Shown: positions 44,040 to 55,710, numbered from the stretch's first letter. The stretch is DNA of 64,000 nt from Ailurus styani (GCA_002007465.1 LNAC01000036.1:2120881-2184880), one strand, 5' to 3'. The notes: generated from the sequence alone by a model not told the origin. Program-made: numbers and translations.

Positions 44040-44560
44040 CCAAAGATGAATGGATAAGGAAGGATATACAACAGGATATTACACAGTCATAAAAAAGGAT
44101 GAGATCTTGTCACCTGTGACAGTGTGGATGAACTCAGTACTCTACTAACTGGAATAAGTCAGAGAAAGACAAATATCAAATGATTTCACTTATATGTGGA
44201 ACCTATAATACAAAACAAATGAATAAACAAACGAAAAGCAGAATCAGCCTTATAAATACAGAGAACAAACTGATGGTTGTCAGAGGGGAGGTAGATGGGA
44301 GGATGGACAAATGAGTGAGGGGAGTGGGAGATACAGGCTTCCAGTTATGGAATGAAGAAGTCATGGGAAAAAAAGCCACAACACACGGAATATAGTCAAT
44401 AATATTGTTACAGTGCTGTATGGTGACGGATGGTAGCTACACTTACAGCGAGCATAGCATAACATATAGAGAAGCTGAATCACTACATTGGACACCTGAA
44501 ACTAAGGTAATATTGTATGTCACCTGTACTCGAATATTTAAAAGTTAAAAAGAAAAATAA
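44040..44560 (+). mobile_element. Old L1 3' end (ORF2 end and 3' UTR)
   Basis: AAAGATGAATGGATAAGGAA, CAGTCATAAAAAAGGATGAG, AACTGGAATAAGTCAGAGAA, GATTTCACTTATATGTGGAA, AACTGATGGTTGTCAGAGGG and AATACAGTGCTGTATGG-like text, ending GGACACCTGAAACTAAGGTAA. L1MA/MB-type, sense. It is not a full L1. Confidence 0.85.
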
Positions 44561-44664
44561 CCACAATTCCAAAAATTCCCCCCCAAAAATCCAAAATTCA
44601 CAAATGCTTATTCAACATTTATCTTGGGAAGGAAGAGAATCTTGGAGTCTTTATTTTATAAAAG

Positions 44665-44790
44665 AAAATAAAGGGAGAAAGGAAAGAAGGAAGGGATGCG
44701 GGGGGGAAAGGGAGGAAGGAAGGAAAGGAAGGAAGGGAGAGGAGAAGGAAAGAAAGGAGAGAAGGAAGGAAAGAAAGAAGGGAGGGAGGG
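44665..44790 (+). repeat. Purine-rich GGAA/GAAA tract
   Basis: Over 100 bases nearly all A and G with a short GCGGGGGGG interruption. Long frames across it are compositional. Confidence 0.94.
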
Positions 44791-44799
44791 CTGAAAGGT

Positions 44800-45225
44800 A
44801 GTCTTATATGAGATAGCAATGACTCTAGCCAGGGAAGTAAAAGATGAAGCAGCTAGAAGGGGCTTGAGAAGCTTGTCAAACATTCCAGGTTGATGCACAC
44901 GTGTACAGCAGAGGTGGAGAGGGCCCAACCCACATGTGCATATCTGGCTAATGGAACCTAGTTGCACACACAAAGGAAATGAAATAAAGCCCAGTAGAAA
45001 GTAAAAGTCAAACCAGAGTTAAATATGGGCTGGTGTTTGAATGTACTCTTGAGCCTAATCACAAATCCATCATCAGAGAGTAAAAGCCTTTCTGGTTCAG
45101 TCTTTGAGCACAACATTTGGCCAATCTTTGACTTATCACTAAGCTATGCAGACATAAGGCAACCCCTAGGAAGTCAAACTTTAAAATAAAAGCAAGAGAA
45201 AGAAACAGAGCAGAGATGTCAGTGG
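44800..45225. other. Unassigned DNA
   Basis: No feature recognised. Confidence 0.35.
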
Positions 45226-45594
45226 CCACATTTTATAGGAAAGACAGACTTCACAGATTTAGTTCAGGCAAGTTACTAAAAAAACAGCAAAAAATCTCAA
45301 AGGGAAAAAAGAAGCCAGAGTTTTTGCATTATCCAAAATATTCATTTTCAGCAAAATAATATGAGATAGACCAAGAGACAACAAAGTGTGACCTGTATTT
45401 AGAAAAAAATAAAACATTCAATAAAACAGTCTCTGTTCTCAGATGTTGGACTTAGCAAAAACTTCAAAGAGGCTATTAAATACATTCAAGCTAAATAAGA
45501 CTATGTTTAAATAATTAAAGAATAATATAGTAACAATAACTCAGGAATAAAGAACCTCAATAAAGAGTTAAAATCATGTCAAACATAAATTCTG

Positions 45595-45784
45595 GGGATG
45601 TCTGGATGGCTCAGTCAGTTAAGCATCCAACTCTTGGTTGTGGCTCAGGTCGTGATCTCAGGGTCATGAGATCAAGCCCCATGCCTGGCTCCTGTGTTCA
45701 GCAGGGAGTCTGCTTGAGAAGACTCTCCTTCTCCCTCTGCCCCTCCTCTCTCTCTCTCTCTCTAATAAATAAATAAAATCTTCT
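45595..45784 (+). mobile_element. can-SINE, older copy
   Basis: GGGATGTCTGGATGGCTCAG head, AATAAATAAATAAAATCTTC tail. Preceded by AAATTCTGG and followed by AAAAAATGCTAATTCTGG, the target that the next SINE reused. Confidence 0.94.
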
Positions 45785-45802
45785 AAAAAATGCTAATTCT
45801 GG

Positions 45803-45981
45803 GGCACCTGGGTGGCTCAGTGGGTTAAAGCCTCTGCCTTCGGCTCAGGTCATGATCTCAGGGTCCTGGGATAGAGGCCCGCATCGGGCTCTCTGCTTGG
45901 CAGGGAGCCTGCTTCCTCCTCTCTCCTCTCTCTCTCTCTGCCTGCCTCTCTGCCTACTTGTAATCCCTCTCTCTGTGTCAA

Positions 45982-46012
<31 letters not shown>

Positions 46013-46053
46013 CATACATACATACATACATAAATTTTTTTTAAAAATGCTAA
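45803..46053 (+). mobile_element. Young can-SINE with (CATA)n tail
   Basis: GGGCACCTGGGTGGCTCAGT head, mustelid-type body. The tail has converted to CATA repeats (45984-46032). The left target copy is AAAAAATGCTAATTCTGG (45785-45802) and the right copy is at 46072-46089, beyond the N. Confidence 0.95.
45984..46032 (+). repeat. (CATA)n microsatellite in SINE tail
   Basis: About twelve CATA/TATA units in the tail of the SINE. Confidence 0.96.
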
Positions 46054-46076
46054 NAATAAATAAATTTTTTTAAAAA
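46031..46076. repeat. Short duplication around N (assembly join)
   Basis: TAAATTTTTTTTAAAAATGC then TAA before the N at 46054, and TAAATTTTTTTAAAAAATGC then TAA after it. The join sits at the low-complexity end of the SINE tail. Confidence 0.8.
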
Positions 46077-47099
46077 ATGCTAATTCTGGAGCTGAAAACT
46101 CAATAACATTAATCTATAGGTGTGAGACATTCAGTGAGATAAATATTAAAAAAGATCCATACCTAGATGCATCAGAATCAAATAGAGAAAATCTTGAAAA
46201 AAAAAATTTTAAAAAATGACTCATCACAGAACAAAATGTATAGATTTAATACATATGTAAGAAGAGAAGAAAGGTATCAAATACCTAAAGAAACTAGAAA
46301 AACAAAAACAAAGTCCAAAGTAAACAGAAGAAATAAGATAATAAAAATCATAGTGGAAATCAATGAAATAAAACACATAAAAACAATAGAGAAAATGAAT
46401 AAAAATAAAAACTCATTTTAAAAGACCAATTAACATACTCTTATGCAAACTAACCAAAAAAATAAGAGAGAAGACTCAAATTACCAAATTAGAAATGAAA
46501 GAAGGGATCATTACTTATCCTGAAGAAATTTAAAAATTATAAGGGAATATTATAAACAACTTTATTTCAACAACTTAGAAAACTCAGATGAATAGATTCC
46601 TAGAAAAACTCAAATTACCAAAACTGTCTCAAGAAGGAATAAATAGTTTTAATAGGAAAAAAAACATGTAAATAAAATGAATTTATCTTAAAAATATTCC
46701 CACAAAAAAAAGCACAGAAAGTTTCACTGCTGAATTCTATCAAATATGTAAAGAAAAAAATAATCTTTCACAAATTCTTTCAGAAAACTGAAGAGAACAT
46801 TTCCAAGTCATTATATGGAATTAATTTTAGTTTTCACTAACAATGACATAAAAGGAAAATCAATATTCCTTATGAATATAAATACAAAAATCCTTAATAA
46901 TCACAAACCAAATTCAGCAACATTTAAAAATGATATGTTATGACTAAATGAGACTTATCCCAGAAATTCAAGATGGATTTGACATCCAAATTTTAATTAG
47001 TGGTACAATACCATACTATTGGAATAATGGACAAAAATCACATGATCATCTCAATAAATGTGAGATAAACACTTGACAAGATTTGTGGAGTATGTTATC

Positions 47100-47485
47100 T
47101 ATGAGTTTCTGAAATGCTATTGGGGATAGAGGATATCATCGTGACAGGCAGATTAACAAACTGTCTCTAAAAGAGAAGTGGCAAGTGTCTTAAGGTGACA
47201 ATGTGGATTTTTGAAAGGCAAAGAGGTAAGGTCTACTTCATAATGGGAGATACCTGGCTGAATGGCTCCCATTCCTAGATGACCCAGTGACAGAGTGGGG
47301 GGTCCGCTAAGCCTGGTCATCCAAATCCTTCCTCATTTCACAAGGCTTCAAGCCTTGACACAAATCCATCCCAGAACTGGTCTCAGGTGAGACTAGGCCA
47401 CCTAGTCCTTCAGAATCCCAGACACTCAAGTAATTATCTCTTATTCCCCATAGCCACCTCCATAACTGTCACTTCCACTACCATT
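47100..47485. other. Unassigned DNA
   Basis: No feature recognised. Confidence 0.35.
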
Positions 47486-47489
47486 TTTT

Positions 47490-47640
47490 CAAGATTTATT
47501 AAGGTATAATTGACAAGTGAAATTGTATATATTTAGGGTGTTACAATGTGATGTACTATACATATACATTGTGAAATGATTAACAATCAATTTATCACCT
47601 CACATAGGTTTTTTTTTTTCCTTTTTGTAACTGTCACCAC
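47490..47640. mobile_element. Old L1M-type fragment
   Basis: TTTATTAAGGTATAATTGAC then AAGTGAAATTG, GTTACAATGTGATGTACTAT and ACATTGTGAAATGATTAACA then ATCAATTTATCACCTCACATAG match a common L1M segment. Orientation not decided. Confidence 0.65.
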
Positions 47641-47759
47641 TAATTTAGACCACAAACAAAAGGATCTTTGGGCTTCCCTTCTGTATCTAGTGGGCAGAGA
47701 CTATAGAACATCTTAGTACAAATTCAAGTTTTATCGTTTGCTAAGGATTTAAAATACCA

Positions 47760-47960
47760 AAGTCTGACTTTATGAATTTGACTTTAATTTGTCATATGAC
47801 CTTATACCCTCTGAACTTCAGGCACTATAAGATGATGATTGTAACAATAGTACCTGCCTAAAGATCTATTGGAACGATAATTGGAATGTTGTATACAAAT
47901 GTATAACTTATAAGAGTTACATGTTATGCAGCACTGGTAAGAGTTAAATTAATTTTAGTT
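47760..47960 (+). mobile_element. MIR fragment
   Basis: GTCATATGACCTTATACCCT then CTGAACTTCAGGC, ACAATAGTACCTGCCTAAAG and a 3' GCAGCACTGGTAAGAG. Confidence 0.65.
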
Positions 47961-47984
47961 ATTTTGTTATTTGGTGCCATATTA

Positions 47985-48115
47985 GTTCCTGAAGGCTAAA
48001 ATTTCATACATGGTCTTCCAGGATCTTTATATTCTGATCTGAACTTTTTTTCAAATCCATCTCTCACTTTGTGTCTCCATTCACCCTGAACCACAGCCTA
48101 AGTGAACTAACTACT
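47985..48115 (+). mobile_element. L2 internal fragment
   Basis: GAAGGCTAAAATTTCATACA then TGGTCTTCCAGGATCTTTAT and CATCTCTCACTTTGTG is the L2 segment following the RT domain (CCTACAAGGCCCTACATGATCTGG). Confidence 0.5.
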
Positions 48116-48139
48116 CAACCCTACGTGGATAGTGTCTAA

Positions 48140-48780
48140 CATAACTGTATGGAAAATATTATGGCATCAACAAAGTTAAACAAACAGTTTCTTACTCAAT
48201 TCTTTGCATTGAGCAAAATGTAATTAAAGTGATTTAAAGATACCATGGGTTTTTGACAGTTGTCTCCCCAGGGGGCTAGCCTGATATGGTATTAAAATAT
48301 GTTTCATTATATCTAGCGGAAATTCAAGAGGAATGCTCTTTGCAATTCAAAAGGGACAAAAATCTCAGAATAAAAAATTCATTTTCAGTCCCTGCAGAGT
48401 TCATTATGAACAACAGAGTGCTAGAAATTAAAACATTTAAATGTGTTTAATAAGGTTCTATAATGGAATGACATTTATGTTTAGATAGATTTTTCTCGTC
48501 TCTATCTCTCGTTCTCTTTTATCCCTCTAAATTCTATGCTTAGGGAAAAAGTAACTGCTGATGTGATTTAATTGGTTAATTATGGCTAGATTCACCAGCA
48601 AAGTGGAAAGTTGAAGCAATTATCTAGATTATTAAAGTTTAGAAACCTTTCTCCCCCAATACCTTGATATTCCAGTCAGAATGGGTTGTGATTATTACAT
48701 TAATTGAGACCAAACTGTTTGCAGTTGCGGGAATGTGCATGCTTGGAAAATAAAATTGCAGTATTTAGGCCAGAATTAAT
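48140..48780. other. Possible conserved noncoding block
   Basis: Repeat-free AT-rich DNA with many AATTA/TAAT motifs. The call rests on texture only. Confidence 0.25.
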
Positions 48781-48837
48781 TGATTCAGAAGAGGAAATTA
48801 AAGCAACTTAGAAAGTTGCTTAAAATTATAATATCTT

Positions 48838-49041
48838 GGGCGCCTGGGTGGCTCAGTGGGTTAAAGCCGCTGCCTTCGGCTCAGGTCATGATCCCAGGGT
48901 CCTGGGATCGAGGTCCACATCGGGCTCTCTGCTCAGCGGGGAGCCTGCTTCCTCCTCTCTCCTCTCTCTCTGCCTGCCTCTCTGCCTACTTGTAATCTCT
49001 CTCTCTGTGTCAAATGAATAAATAAAATCTTTAAAAAAAAA
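48838..49041 (+). mobile_element. Young mustelid-type can-SINE
   Basis: GGGCGCCTGGGTGGCTCAGT head with the CCGCTGCCTTCGG variant. A perfect target-site duplication AAAATTATAATATCTT lies at 48822-48837 and 49042-49057. Very similar to the copy at 20994. Confidence 0.97.
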
Positions 49042-49059
49042 AAAATTATAATATCTTCT

Positions 49060-50195
49060 CATCCTTCCTCATATACTATTTAACTCAACTATTATATAAT
49101 ATGTAATTCATATACATAATTGAAAGAAAAATACTTTTGCCTAATTATCCATAGATTTGGCTTAAGGTCATTCACCAATGGTGTTTGTGGTATTTGTTTT
49201 GAAACATTTAAAAAATATTTTGGAAATTTCTAAGAGCTTATTAAATATTTAAAATAAATATCAGGTCCAAATATTTACTAGTATCAAAGACCCTCAATAC
49301 TGATCATACCTCATTTCTCTTGTGTCTTTGTGTAAATGTAGGCTGAATCCATTGGACGATCTTGGACACGAAATGTTTATATGCCATATTCCACCTCTAA
49401 ATTATTTATCTTTATGCAACTGGAAAAAGTTTAAGCATAAATGCAAAGCAAATACAAAGAATAAAATGTATGTCTTTTGTTTTCCTACCCTTATTTTATT
49501 ACATACTTTCTGTATTGTAACATTTTTAAATATCACAGAAAAATAAACTTCAATAATTAGATTGATTATAATCATCAAAATTTAAAATAATCTACACAAA
49601 AATCTTTTTCCTGTTTTTAGTTCTTTTATAGTCCCCCAACTTACAGTTTAATTAAAGCTGAACTTACTTTAAAGGAAAGAAAAGACACATTATCCACATA
49701 CCTGGCCATTATGACACCAGTTTATACCTCGTGTAACAAAATTTTATTTTACACACACACACATACACACACACTTTTATTACTGGTCAGTAGTCTTAAT
49801 TGTTGTGAAAAGCTCTGGGATGCATTTTAGGCCAGACTTATGAATTATAGTCCCATCAGGAATTTTCTTTCTCACTCACCATCTCTTGACTCTACATTCT
49901 ATTGCATTAGCTCCATACTCAGATAGTCTGCCTCTTCGTGGTGGGTTCTGGAATCTTGAGGTTTATGAAATGCCATTTCAGCAAGCCCTTGAGTAAAAAC
50001 AGATGCCTATTTTGAAGAGAACCTATAGGAGCTCCAATATTAAATTCCCCTGACCTGAATGACATAGGCTCTAATTTCCATTCACCAACCAATATCAGTG
50101 TCCAGAAGGATGTAATACTTAATGTGTTCTCTCCTGGACCTGGCAGTACAATGAGCCTCACTCAACACCTGCTAGGTGAGTCAAGTTTGCTTGAC
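49060..50195. other. Unassigned AT-rich DNA
   Basis: Includes (CA)n at 49753-49774. No repeat family or exon recognised. Confidence 0.4.
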
Positions 50196-50199
50196 TATC

Positions 50200-50480
50200 A
50201 TGCAGTAACAAAGACTTTAAAATCATGGCTTGTAGCAACAAAGCTTTATTTCCCATTCACTTTTGATATCAGTGATGGGTAGACTGTAGCTATTCTGCCC
50301 ATATGTCTTTTCCATTCTAATATGTAGGCTGAAGGAGCAGATCTTGTTTAGAATATCTCAGCCTCAAGATAGGAGATAAAGAGCAAAAATTCTTTCCTGT
50401 AAATGGTTGCCTGGCACTTGTATATGTCATTTTTGCTCATATTTTATTGGCCAAAGCAGGTCACATAACAAAGGCTAAGA
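50200..50480. repeat. Ancient interspersed repeat, same unassigned family as 9060-9470
   Basis: AGCAACAAAGCTTTATTTCC then CATTCAC, GTAGACTGTAGCTATTCTGC and TTATTGGCCAAAGCAGGTCA then CATAAC. Order and phrases match the copy at 9060-9470. Confidence 0.4.
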
Positions 50481-50489
50481 ATGGAGCAG

Positions 50490-51940
50490 GGAAGTATACT
50501 TCTCCCACAGAAAGCAACTATAATACAGTCTACTACACGCATAATTAAAAAGTTAGCAAAGGTTCATTCCCCAGAGAGATTACCAACAGGACTATTCCAG
50601 ATTTCCACTGTGATCGTCAACTCTCATAGTTTCGAGCTCCAAGTGAATTTTCAGTGCAGAATATCTCTCTGTCCCAAGAGATCGATCGTTAAGGGTATCT
50701 ATGTGAAAGATTAGTCAGAAGACTGGGCATGCCTTCCAGACTGGACAGGGTCGTGTGTGGTTGCATGGAAACACAAGGGGGAAAGATGCACTTTTGTCAA
50801 GCAAAATGGGGAAGACGCAGCGTGGATGATGAGGTGGCAAAACTTAAAAGATGGGCTGAGAAAAGGCAGAGATGTAGACCCACACAACTTGACTGCAGTG
50901 AGCAAACAGTAAATTAAAAATGCAAGGTGAAAACAGGAAGAGTGGCAAGTTAAGGACTAACCTCCAACATACTGCTAAGTTTTGAGGGATCGTGGCCCAC
51001 TTCAGAACTTTAAGGTAAACAGAACATTATTAAAGCACTATTTCCTCCAGATGCCTCTAGAACTTCTTAGATCGAGGGACTACTCTCCTTCTCCTTCCAC
51101 ATGTTTAATCTTTAATTGATCTAATTGATTAGTATCCAAGTTCTAATTGGTCTAATAGATCTATGTATCTAACATAGGGTTCCATTTATTACATGTATAC
51201 AATAGAGCCTTTTTTGTAAATCAGTTGACCATAAGTAAATAAGTCTGTTTTTACACTCTCTAATTTTTTTCTACTTCTCTATTTTTTTTATTCTTATACC
51301 AATGCCACACTGTCTTGTTTACAACAGCCAGAAATTTTTTATCAAAAATGGCACCCTCAGATTAATTTAAGCATTGGTCCAATTAGTTATTCCCACAATG
51401 GAAAATTGCTTACAATTAAAGGACTAAACAGCAGCAGGCACACCATCCATGTACTGCCAAACAAGACACTTATGCCTAACAGTAAAGCTTTTAGGAGGGC
51501 AGGAATCTGATTGTGACGGCTCTCCATTTAGAAGTCGAAACATGAGACCGCCCAGCTCTAGGGTTACCATGCTAATTCTGCTCTTAAGGAATCATGGTGA
51601 TGAAAGAAAAACACTCCTAAGGAGACAAATAATCTTTCTGTTCTTGCAACTGATTGCTGATGGTGTTTACATCAGAAAATAAATAAAGCTGGCCAATTTG
51701 AAAACGAAAACTAAAAATAAACAAATAAACAGCTGCTCTTTCTCAGAGAGACCAATAATTACAGAACCATACAGTGTGCTCTGCTACCTGCATTACCCAG
51801 ATTTCATAATCTACATGGTGGGGGGGGATTTAGCACTTTTAACTGCTTTCCCATTGATCTGATCTTCCAAGGATTTAAATCTTTCAAGATGAGTTGTTTT
51901 TTTTTTAATTTGTTTCTGATTGCCAGCAAGCTGCAAACAA
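50490..51940. other. Unassigned DNA
   Basis: No repeat family recognised. 51300-51720 is repeat-free and could be conserved noncoding sequence. Confidence 0.3.
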
Positions 51941-51954
51941 CAATACTTTAAAAC

Positions 51955-52120
51955 ATCCGAGTTAGTTGGTTTTGGTGCTTCTAAAACTTATTGTGCATTT
52001 GACTCACCTGAAGACTGCTGTAATTCAGATTCTGATTCAGTAGGTCTGGAATGGGACATAAAATTATGCATTTCTAACAGGGGTTCTGATGTCAATGTCT
52101 TTGTCTCCAACATAAAGACT
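51955..52120 (+). mobile_element. MER5A-like DNA transposon
   Basis: TTGGTGCTTCTAAAACTTATT then GTGCATTTGACTCACCTG, CAGATTCTGATTCAGTAGGT then CTGG, and ATTTCTAACAGGGGTTCTGA then TG is collinear with MER5A (GTGCACATAAGAATCACCTG...AGGTCTGG...CATTTCTAACAAGCTCCCAGGTGATG). Confidence 0.7.
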
Positions 52121-52740
52121 TTGTAAACTTTCTTTTTACTGAGTGAATGAATTAAAAATTAAACCTCATGTAGGTTATGTATTTTCAATAGGAGATAGAA
52201 TATATAGGTAATTCAAGCCTTTCCTTTTTCCACACGCTTTGGTCCAGAAGAAATTGGGAAAGTTATTTCATTTATACACTAAAAAGTAAACAAATATAAA
52301 TGCAACAGTTAAAGAATAAGTCAGCACAGTGCTGAGCAGAGAGTAATTACTCTGTGTTATACTTAGTGTTATTTTTATTTACAGACAGAATCTACCTATA
52401 TTTTCTGTATTTCTGAACCATCCAAAGTCCTTCTGCCATTGCCACATTTTTATTTCCCTTAGACCCTATATTTTTTTTAATCTTCACATTACCATTTCCT
52501 TCCACTTTTCTACAGGTGACACTTCGTCTTTGAGCAGATGCTTCAAAGGATGGCCCCCTAGTTCATTTAGAAAGACATACTAAATCTTTGATAAGGCCTT
52601 GAAAAGGAACAGAAGCTTTTAATGTCTGAACAAACTTTCGTAGCTGACCTATTTAATTGGATGGCCAAAGGGAATTGGGGGGATGTCAAAGTCACTGAAC
52701 GTACCTTAGTGAGATCTGGCTTATAGAACCCTTGTGTCTT
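52121..52740. other. Unassigned DNA
   Basis: A possible MIR 3' end at about 52320-52355 (CAGCACAGTGCTGAGCAGAG then AGTAATTA). Otherwise nothing recognised. Confidence 0.35.
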
Positions 52741-52756
52741 AAAAATTCTAACTCTA

Positions 52757-52952
52757 GGGCGCCTGGGTGGCTCAGTGGGTTAAAGCCTCTGCTTTCGGCT
52801 CAGGTCATGATCTCGGGGTCCTGGGATCGAGGCCCGCATCGGGCTCCCTGCTCAGCGGGGAGCCTGCTTCCCCCTCTCTCTCTGCCTGCTTCTCTGCCTC
52901 CTTGTGATCTCTCTCCCTCTGTGAAATAAATAAATAAAATCTTTAAAAAAAA
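52757..52952 (+). mobile_element. Young can-SINE, GTGAAATAAA-tail variant
   Basis: GGGCGCCTGGGTGGCTCAGT head. Tail TCTCCCTCTGTGAAATAAAT is as in the copy at 14672. A perfect target-site duplication AAAAATTCTAACTCTA lies at 52741-52756 and 52953-52968. Confidence 0.97.
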
Positions 52953-52969
52953 AAAAATTCTAACTCTAT

Positions 52970-53475
52970 GGAATTAATACAATGCATGCTTTGCTTTAAA
53001 AACAGTAGGTGTTCAATAAGTGTTTGTGAAAAAAGATAAATGCATGATTAGTTTTGTAAAAGAATATAAAAGTCTTGTTTCCAAAGATCACTTCAAAATG
53101 AGTGTCAAAAGTGAATACTAATGGTTAAGAAACCAACAATAGTTTTGATTCTGAGACCCCTAACATGTCATCATTGGGAACCAGGTTCATTTCCCAACAA
53201 ATGCTTGTGGACTCCAACGCCTCTGGGAGGCTACAGCCATGCTTGTATTTCCAAGTGTAGGGTAATTAAAGTAAAATTAACTATGGACATCCTAGGTGAT
53301 CATGCTTTGCTTTCCTAAGCATGCTCTTCAACAACAAGAACTCAGTCAGTCACATCCTAAACCCAGCTATGCCAGAGAAGAAAAAGGAAAGAGAGAGAGA
53401 ATGAGAGGGGACACTCACTGATATGAAAGCAAATCCTGATGTGTTTTTCCCAGCAAACACGGGTCACCCTATATG
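52970..53475. other. Unassigned DNA
   Basis: No feature recognised. Confidence 0.4.
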
Positions 53476-53479
53476 CCAG

Positions 53480-53660
53480 GTGTTAAGAACAGATTATTTG
53501 GAGCCAGGGAATTATGTATTCACATTGTTACAATCTGACCTTAGTAAGTGTCTTATCTTTTGTGAGCCTCATTTTTTTTATCTGTAAATTGGGATAAATA
53601 CACCACTTTGGAGGATGATTTGTGAGGATTAAATAATAAAAGGTCTAAAGAACAGTGTAG
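53480..53660 (+). mobile_element. MIR
   Basis: TTTGGAGCCAGGGAATTATG, GAGCCTCATTTTTTTTATCT then GTAAATTGGGATAAA, and TTGTGAGGATTAAATAATAA. Confidence 0.8.
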
Positions 53661-53661
53661 T

Positions 53662-54106
53662 CATGCTTTCCAGAGAAACAACCAATGGAAGATATAGATG
53701 GATGGAAACAGGGGTAGAGATATAGAAATATAAATAATAAGGAATTGGTTGACGTGATTATGGAAGCTGACAAGTCCCAGGATCTGCAGGAGGCAAGCTA
53801 GAGACCTAGGAAACCTGACAGTTTAGTTCAAGTCCAAAGGGCAGGAAAAAAAAAATGATGCCCAAATTCAAAGGCAGTCAGAGAGTTTGCTCTTACTCAG
53901 TCTTTTTGTTCTATTCATACCTACAACTGATTGGATGAGGCCCACCCACATTAGGGAGGGCAATCTGCTTTACTCAGTCTATTGATTCAAATGTTAATCT
54001 CATCCAGAAACATCCTCAGAGACACACCCAGAATAATGTCTAATCAGATGTCTAGGCACCCGATAGCCTAGTCACTTTGACACACAAAATTAACCATCAT
54101 AAACAC
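53662..54106 (-). mobile_element. ERVL-type solo LTR (MLT2-like)
   Basis: TTTCCAGAGAAACAACCAAT at the left, AATAAGGAATTGGTTGACGT, CAACTGATTGGATGAGGCCC then ACCCACATTAGGGAGG, TCAAATGTTAATCTCATCCA and TTGACACACAAAATTAACCA at the right are collinear with the reverse complement of an MLT2-like LTR of the ERVL class. There is no internal region or coding sequence nearby, so it is a solitary LTR left by an ancient endogenous retrovirus. Confidence 0.8.
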
Positions 54107-54153
54107 TTAGCATGGTACCAGAAACATCCTAAAATGAATAAATAAGAACTATT

Positions 54154-54352
54154 TTTTAAAAGATTTTATTTATTTATTTGACAGAGAGAGAGAGAGAGAG
54201 ATTACAAGCAGGCAGAGAGGCAGGCAGAGAGAGAGAAAGAAGCAGGCTCCCTGCCAAGCAGAGAGCCCGATGTGGGCCTCGATCCCAGGACCCTGAGATC
54301 ATGACCTGAGCCGAAGGCAGAGGCATTAACCCACTGAGCCACCCAGGCGCCC
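54154..54352 (-). mobile_element. Young mustelid-type can-SINE
   Basis: AAAAGATTTTATTTATTTAT left end, ACCCACTGAGCCACCCAGGC right end. The target-site duplication AAGAACTATT lies at 54144-54153 and 54353-54362. Confidence 0.97.
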
Positions 54353-54369
54353 AAGAACTATTATTAGGA

Positions 54370-55310
54370 TCTTGAATTCAGGCTTCATGTCCTTCAAGAA
54401 GACTTTTTGGTTAAAAAAAACCATCTTGCTCAGTTCTAGTGCCCATATAATGCTTTATTATTCAGAGCCCAACTAGAAAATAAAGACCACACTAAAGCTA
54501 AATGTTTGAAGCAGAGGGAATTTCACACAGAGAGCTATGTGGGTGATGAAAGAGCTGGGAGACCAACCATTGGTGGTCTCCAATGTCCAAAGGGCATTGG
54601 TGGTACAAGAAGGCAGCTCTGCTCCACTCCTGGCCTACAGGGACACCTGCCCCACAGGTAGAGGGTAGACAATGGAGCATAATAAGCCTCTGGAAGGATC
54701 TCTGGCATAGAGATTTGGCCTCTCCACGGAGGAGAGGGAGCACAGCCTGATCTGTCTCTTCTTTTCTTAATACCCTGAATCACTATTTTCTCATAGAGAT
54801 TATGGCATCTCAAGGTATCATATTTTGAACATATCTGAGGTATATACTAAAATGTCCCCAAAGTTCCACAGTATGGAGTCTAGCATCTGATTTTCTTATA
54901 ATAAAAAAGCACAGCTTAGATAAAGTATCACAGAGCTTTAATTTGAAACCAATTGCTGGATTCCTCAATTCCACAGGGAAATAGACCTGTTAAGTGTTCA
55001 AAAAGAAGAAAAGACGGCTCAACATTTTTACCTTTCTGGCCCTGCTGGAGCATTTTCCAGCCTCTTTCTTGTTGGTATTTTTTTTTCTTTTGTCACCAAC
55101 TTTGGTTCGTAAGTAAACACTATATATTCATTACTGTTAACTTTGTATGATTACAGTGAGTTCAGTATTCATAGTTTAGAATTACATGACTCTGAATGCT
55201 TCCCATCTCTAAAGTGTTATTGTTTTTCCCTTCAGACATGCCTCTACTTGCTCTGATCTGGTGCTGAAACAGCTAAATATAGTAGTAGCAGAAACAGTGC
55301 TCCATGCTAT
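54370..55310. other. Unassigned DNA
   Basis: Antisense frames of 81 and 92 codons overlap at 54498-54813 in a GC-richer patch, with no known domain. No repeat assigned. Confidence 0.3.
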
Positions 55311-55314
55311 GCTG

Positions 55315-55545
55315 TAAAGCAGGTTTCCTTCATCTCAGCACTACTGACATTTGAACTGGGAAATTATTTGTTATGGTGACTGTCCTGTGCACGTAGCATG
55401 TTTAGCAGTATCCCCAGCCTCTAGCCACTAAATACCAAGAGCACTCTCCCCAGCCGTGACAAACAAAAAAGTCTCCTGATATTACCAAATATCCTTTGGG
55501 GGAGCAAATCCACCTCCAGTTGACAATCACTGCTGTAGAAAGAAA
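55315..55545 (-). mobile_element. MER20 (hAT-Charlie nonautonomous DNA transposon)
   Basis: CATCTCAGCACTACTGACAT then TTG, GACTGTCCTGTGCACGTAGC then ATGTTTAGCAGTATCCC, TCTAGCCACTAAATACCAAG and CCACCTCCAGTTGACAATCA match the reverse complement of MER20 end to end. Confidence 0.92.
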
Positions 55546-55569
55546 AATAATAGGAACTAATAACTGAAG

Positions 55570-55710
55570 AGTAGTTAAATGTGCCAGCACTTTACCTATA
55601 CTTTCTAATTTTATTCACTCTTCCCAACAATGTTCTAAGACAAGCAGTAATAACCCTGCTTCAGAGAAACTGAGAAACTCATCAGAGCAGTGTGATAAGG
55701 TGCCTATATG
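55570..55710 (-). mobile_element. MIR fragment
   Basis: TGCCAGCACTTTACCTATAC, TTATTCACTCTTCCCAACAA then TGTTCTAAG, and GCTTCAGAGAAACTGAGAAA. Confidence 0.65.

Larger units (their letters stand above)
45230..47090 (+). mobile_element. Old L1M internal region with nested SINEs
   Basis: A-rich sense strand. TGTTGGACTTAGCAAAAACTT then CAAAGAGGC lies before the SINEs. Afterwards GCTGAATTCTATCAAATATG, GAGACTTATCCCAGAAATTC then AAGATGG, and CACATGATCATCTCAATAAA are landmarks of L1 ORF2. Frames are destroyed. The two can-SINEs at 45595-46074 are later insertions. Confidence 0.75.

Noticed and set aside
44619..44819. Frames across the GGAA tract (sense K/E/R-rich, antisense F/L/P/S-rich)
   Set aside because: Low-complexity purine DNA, no independent coding evidence.
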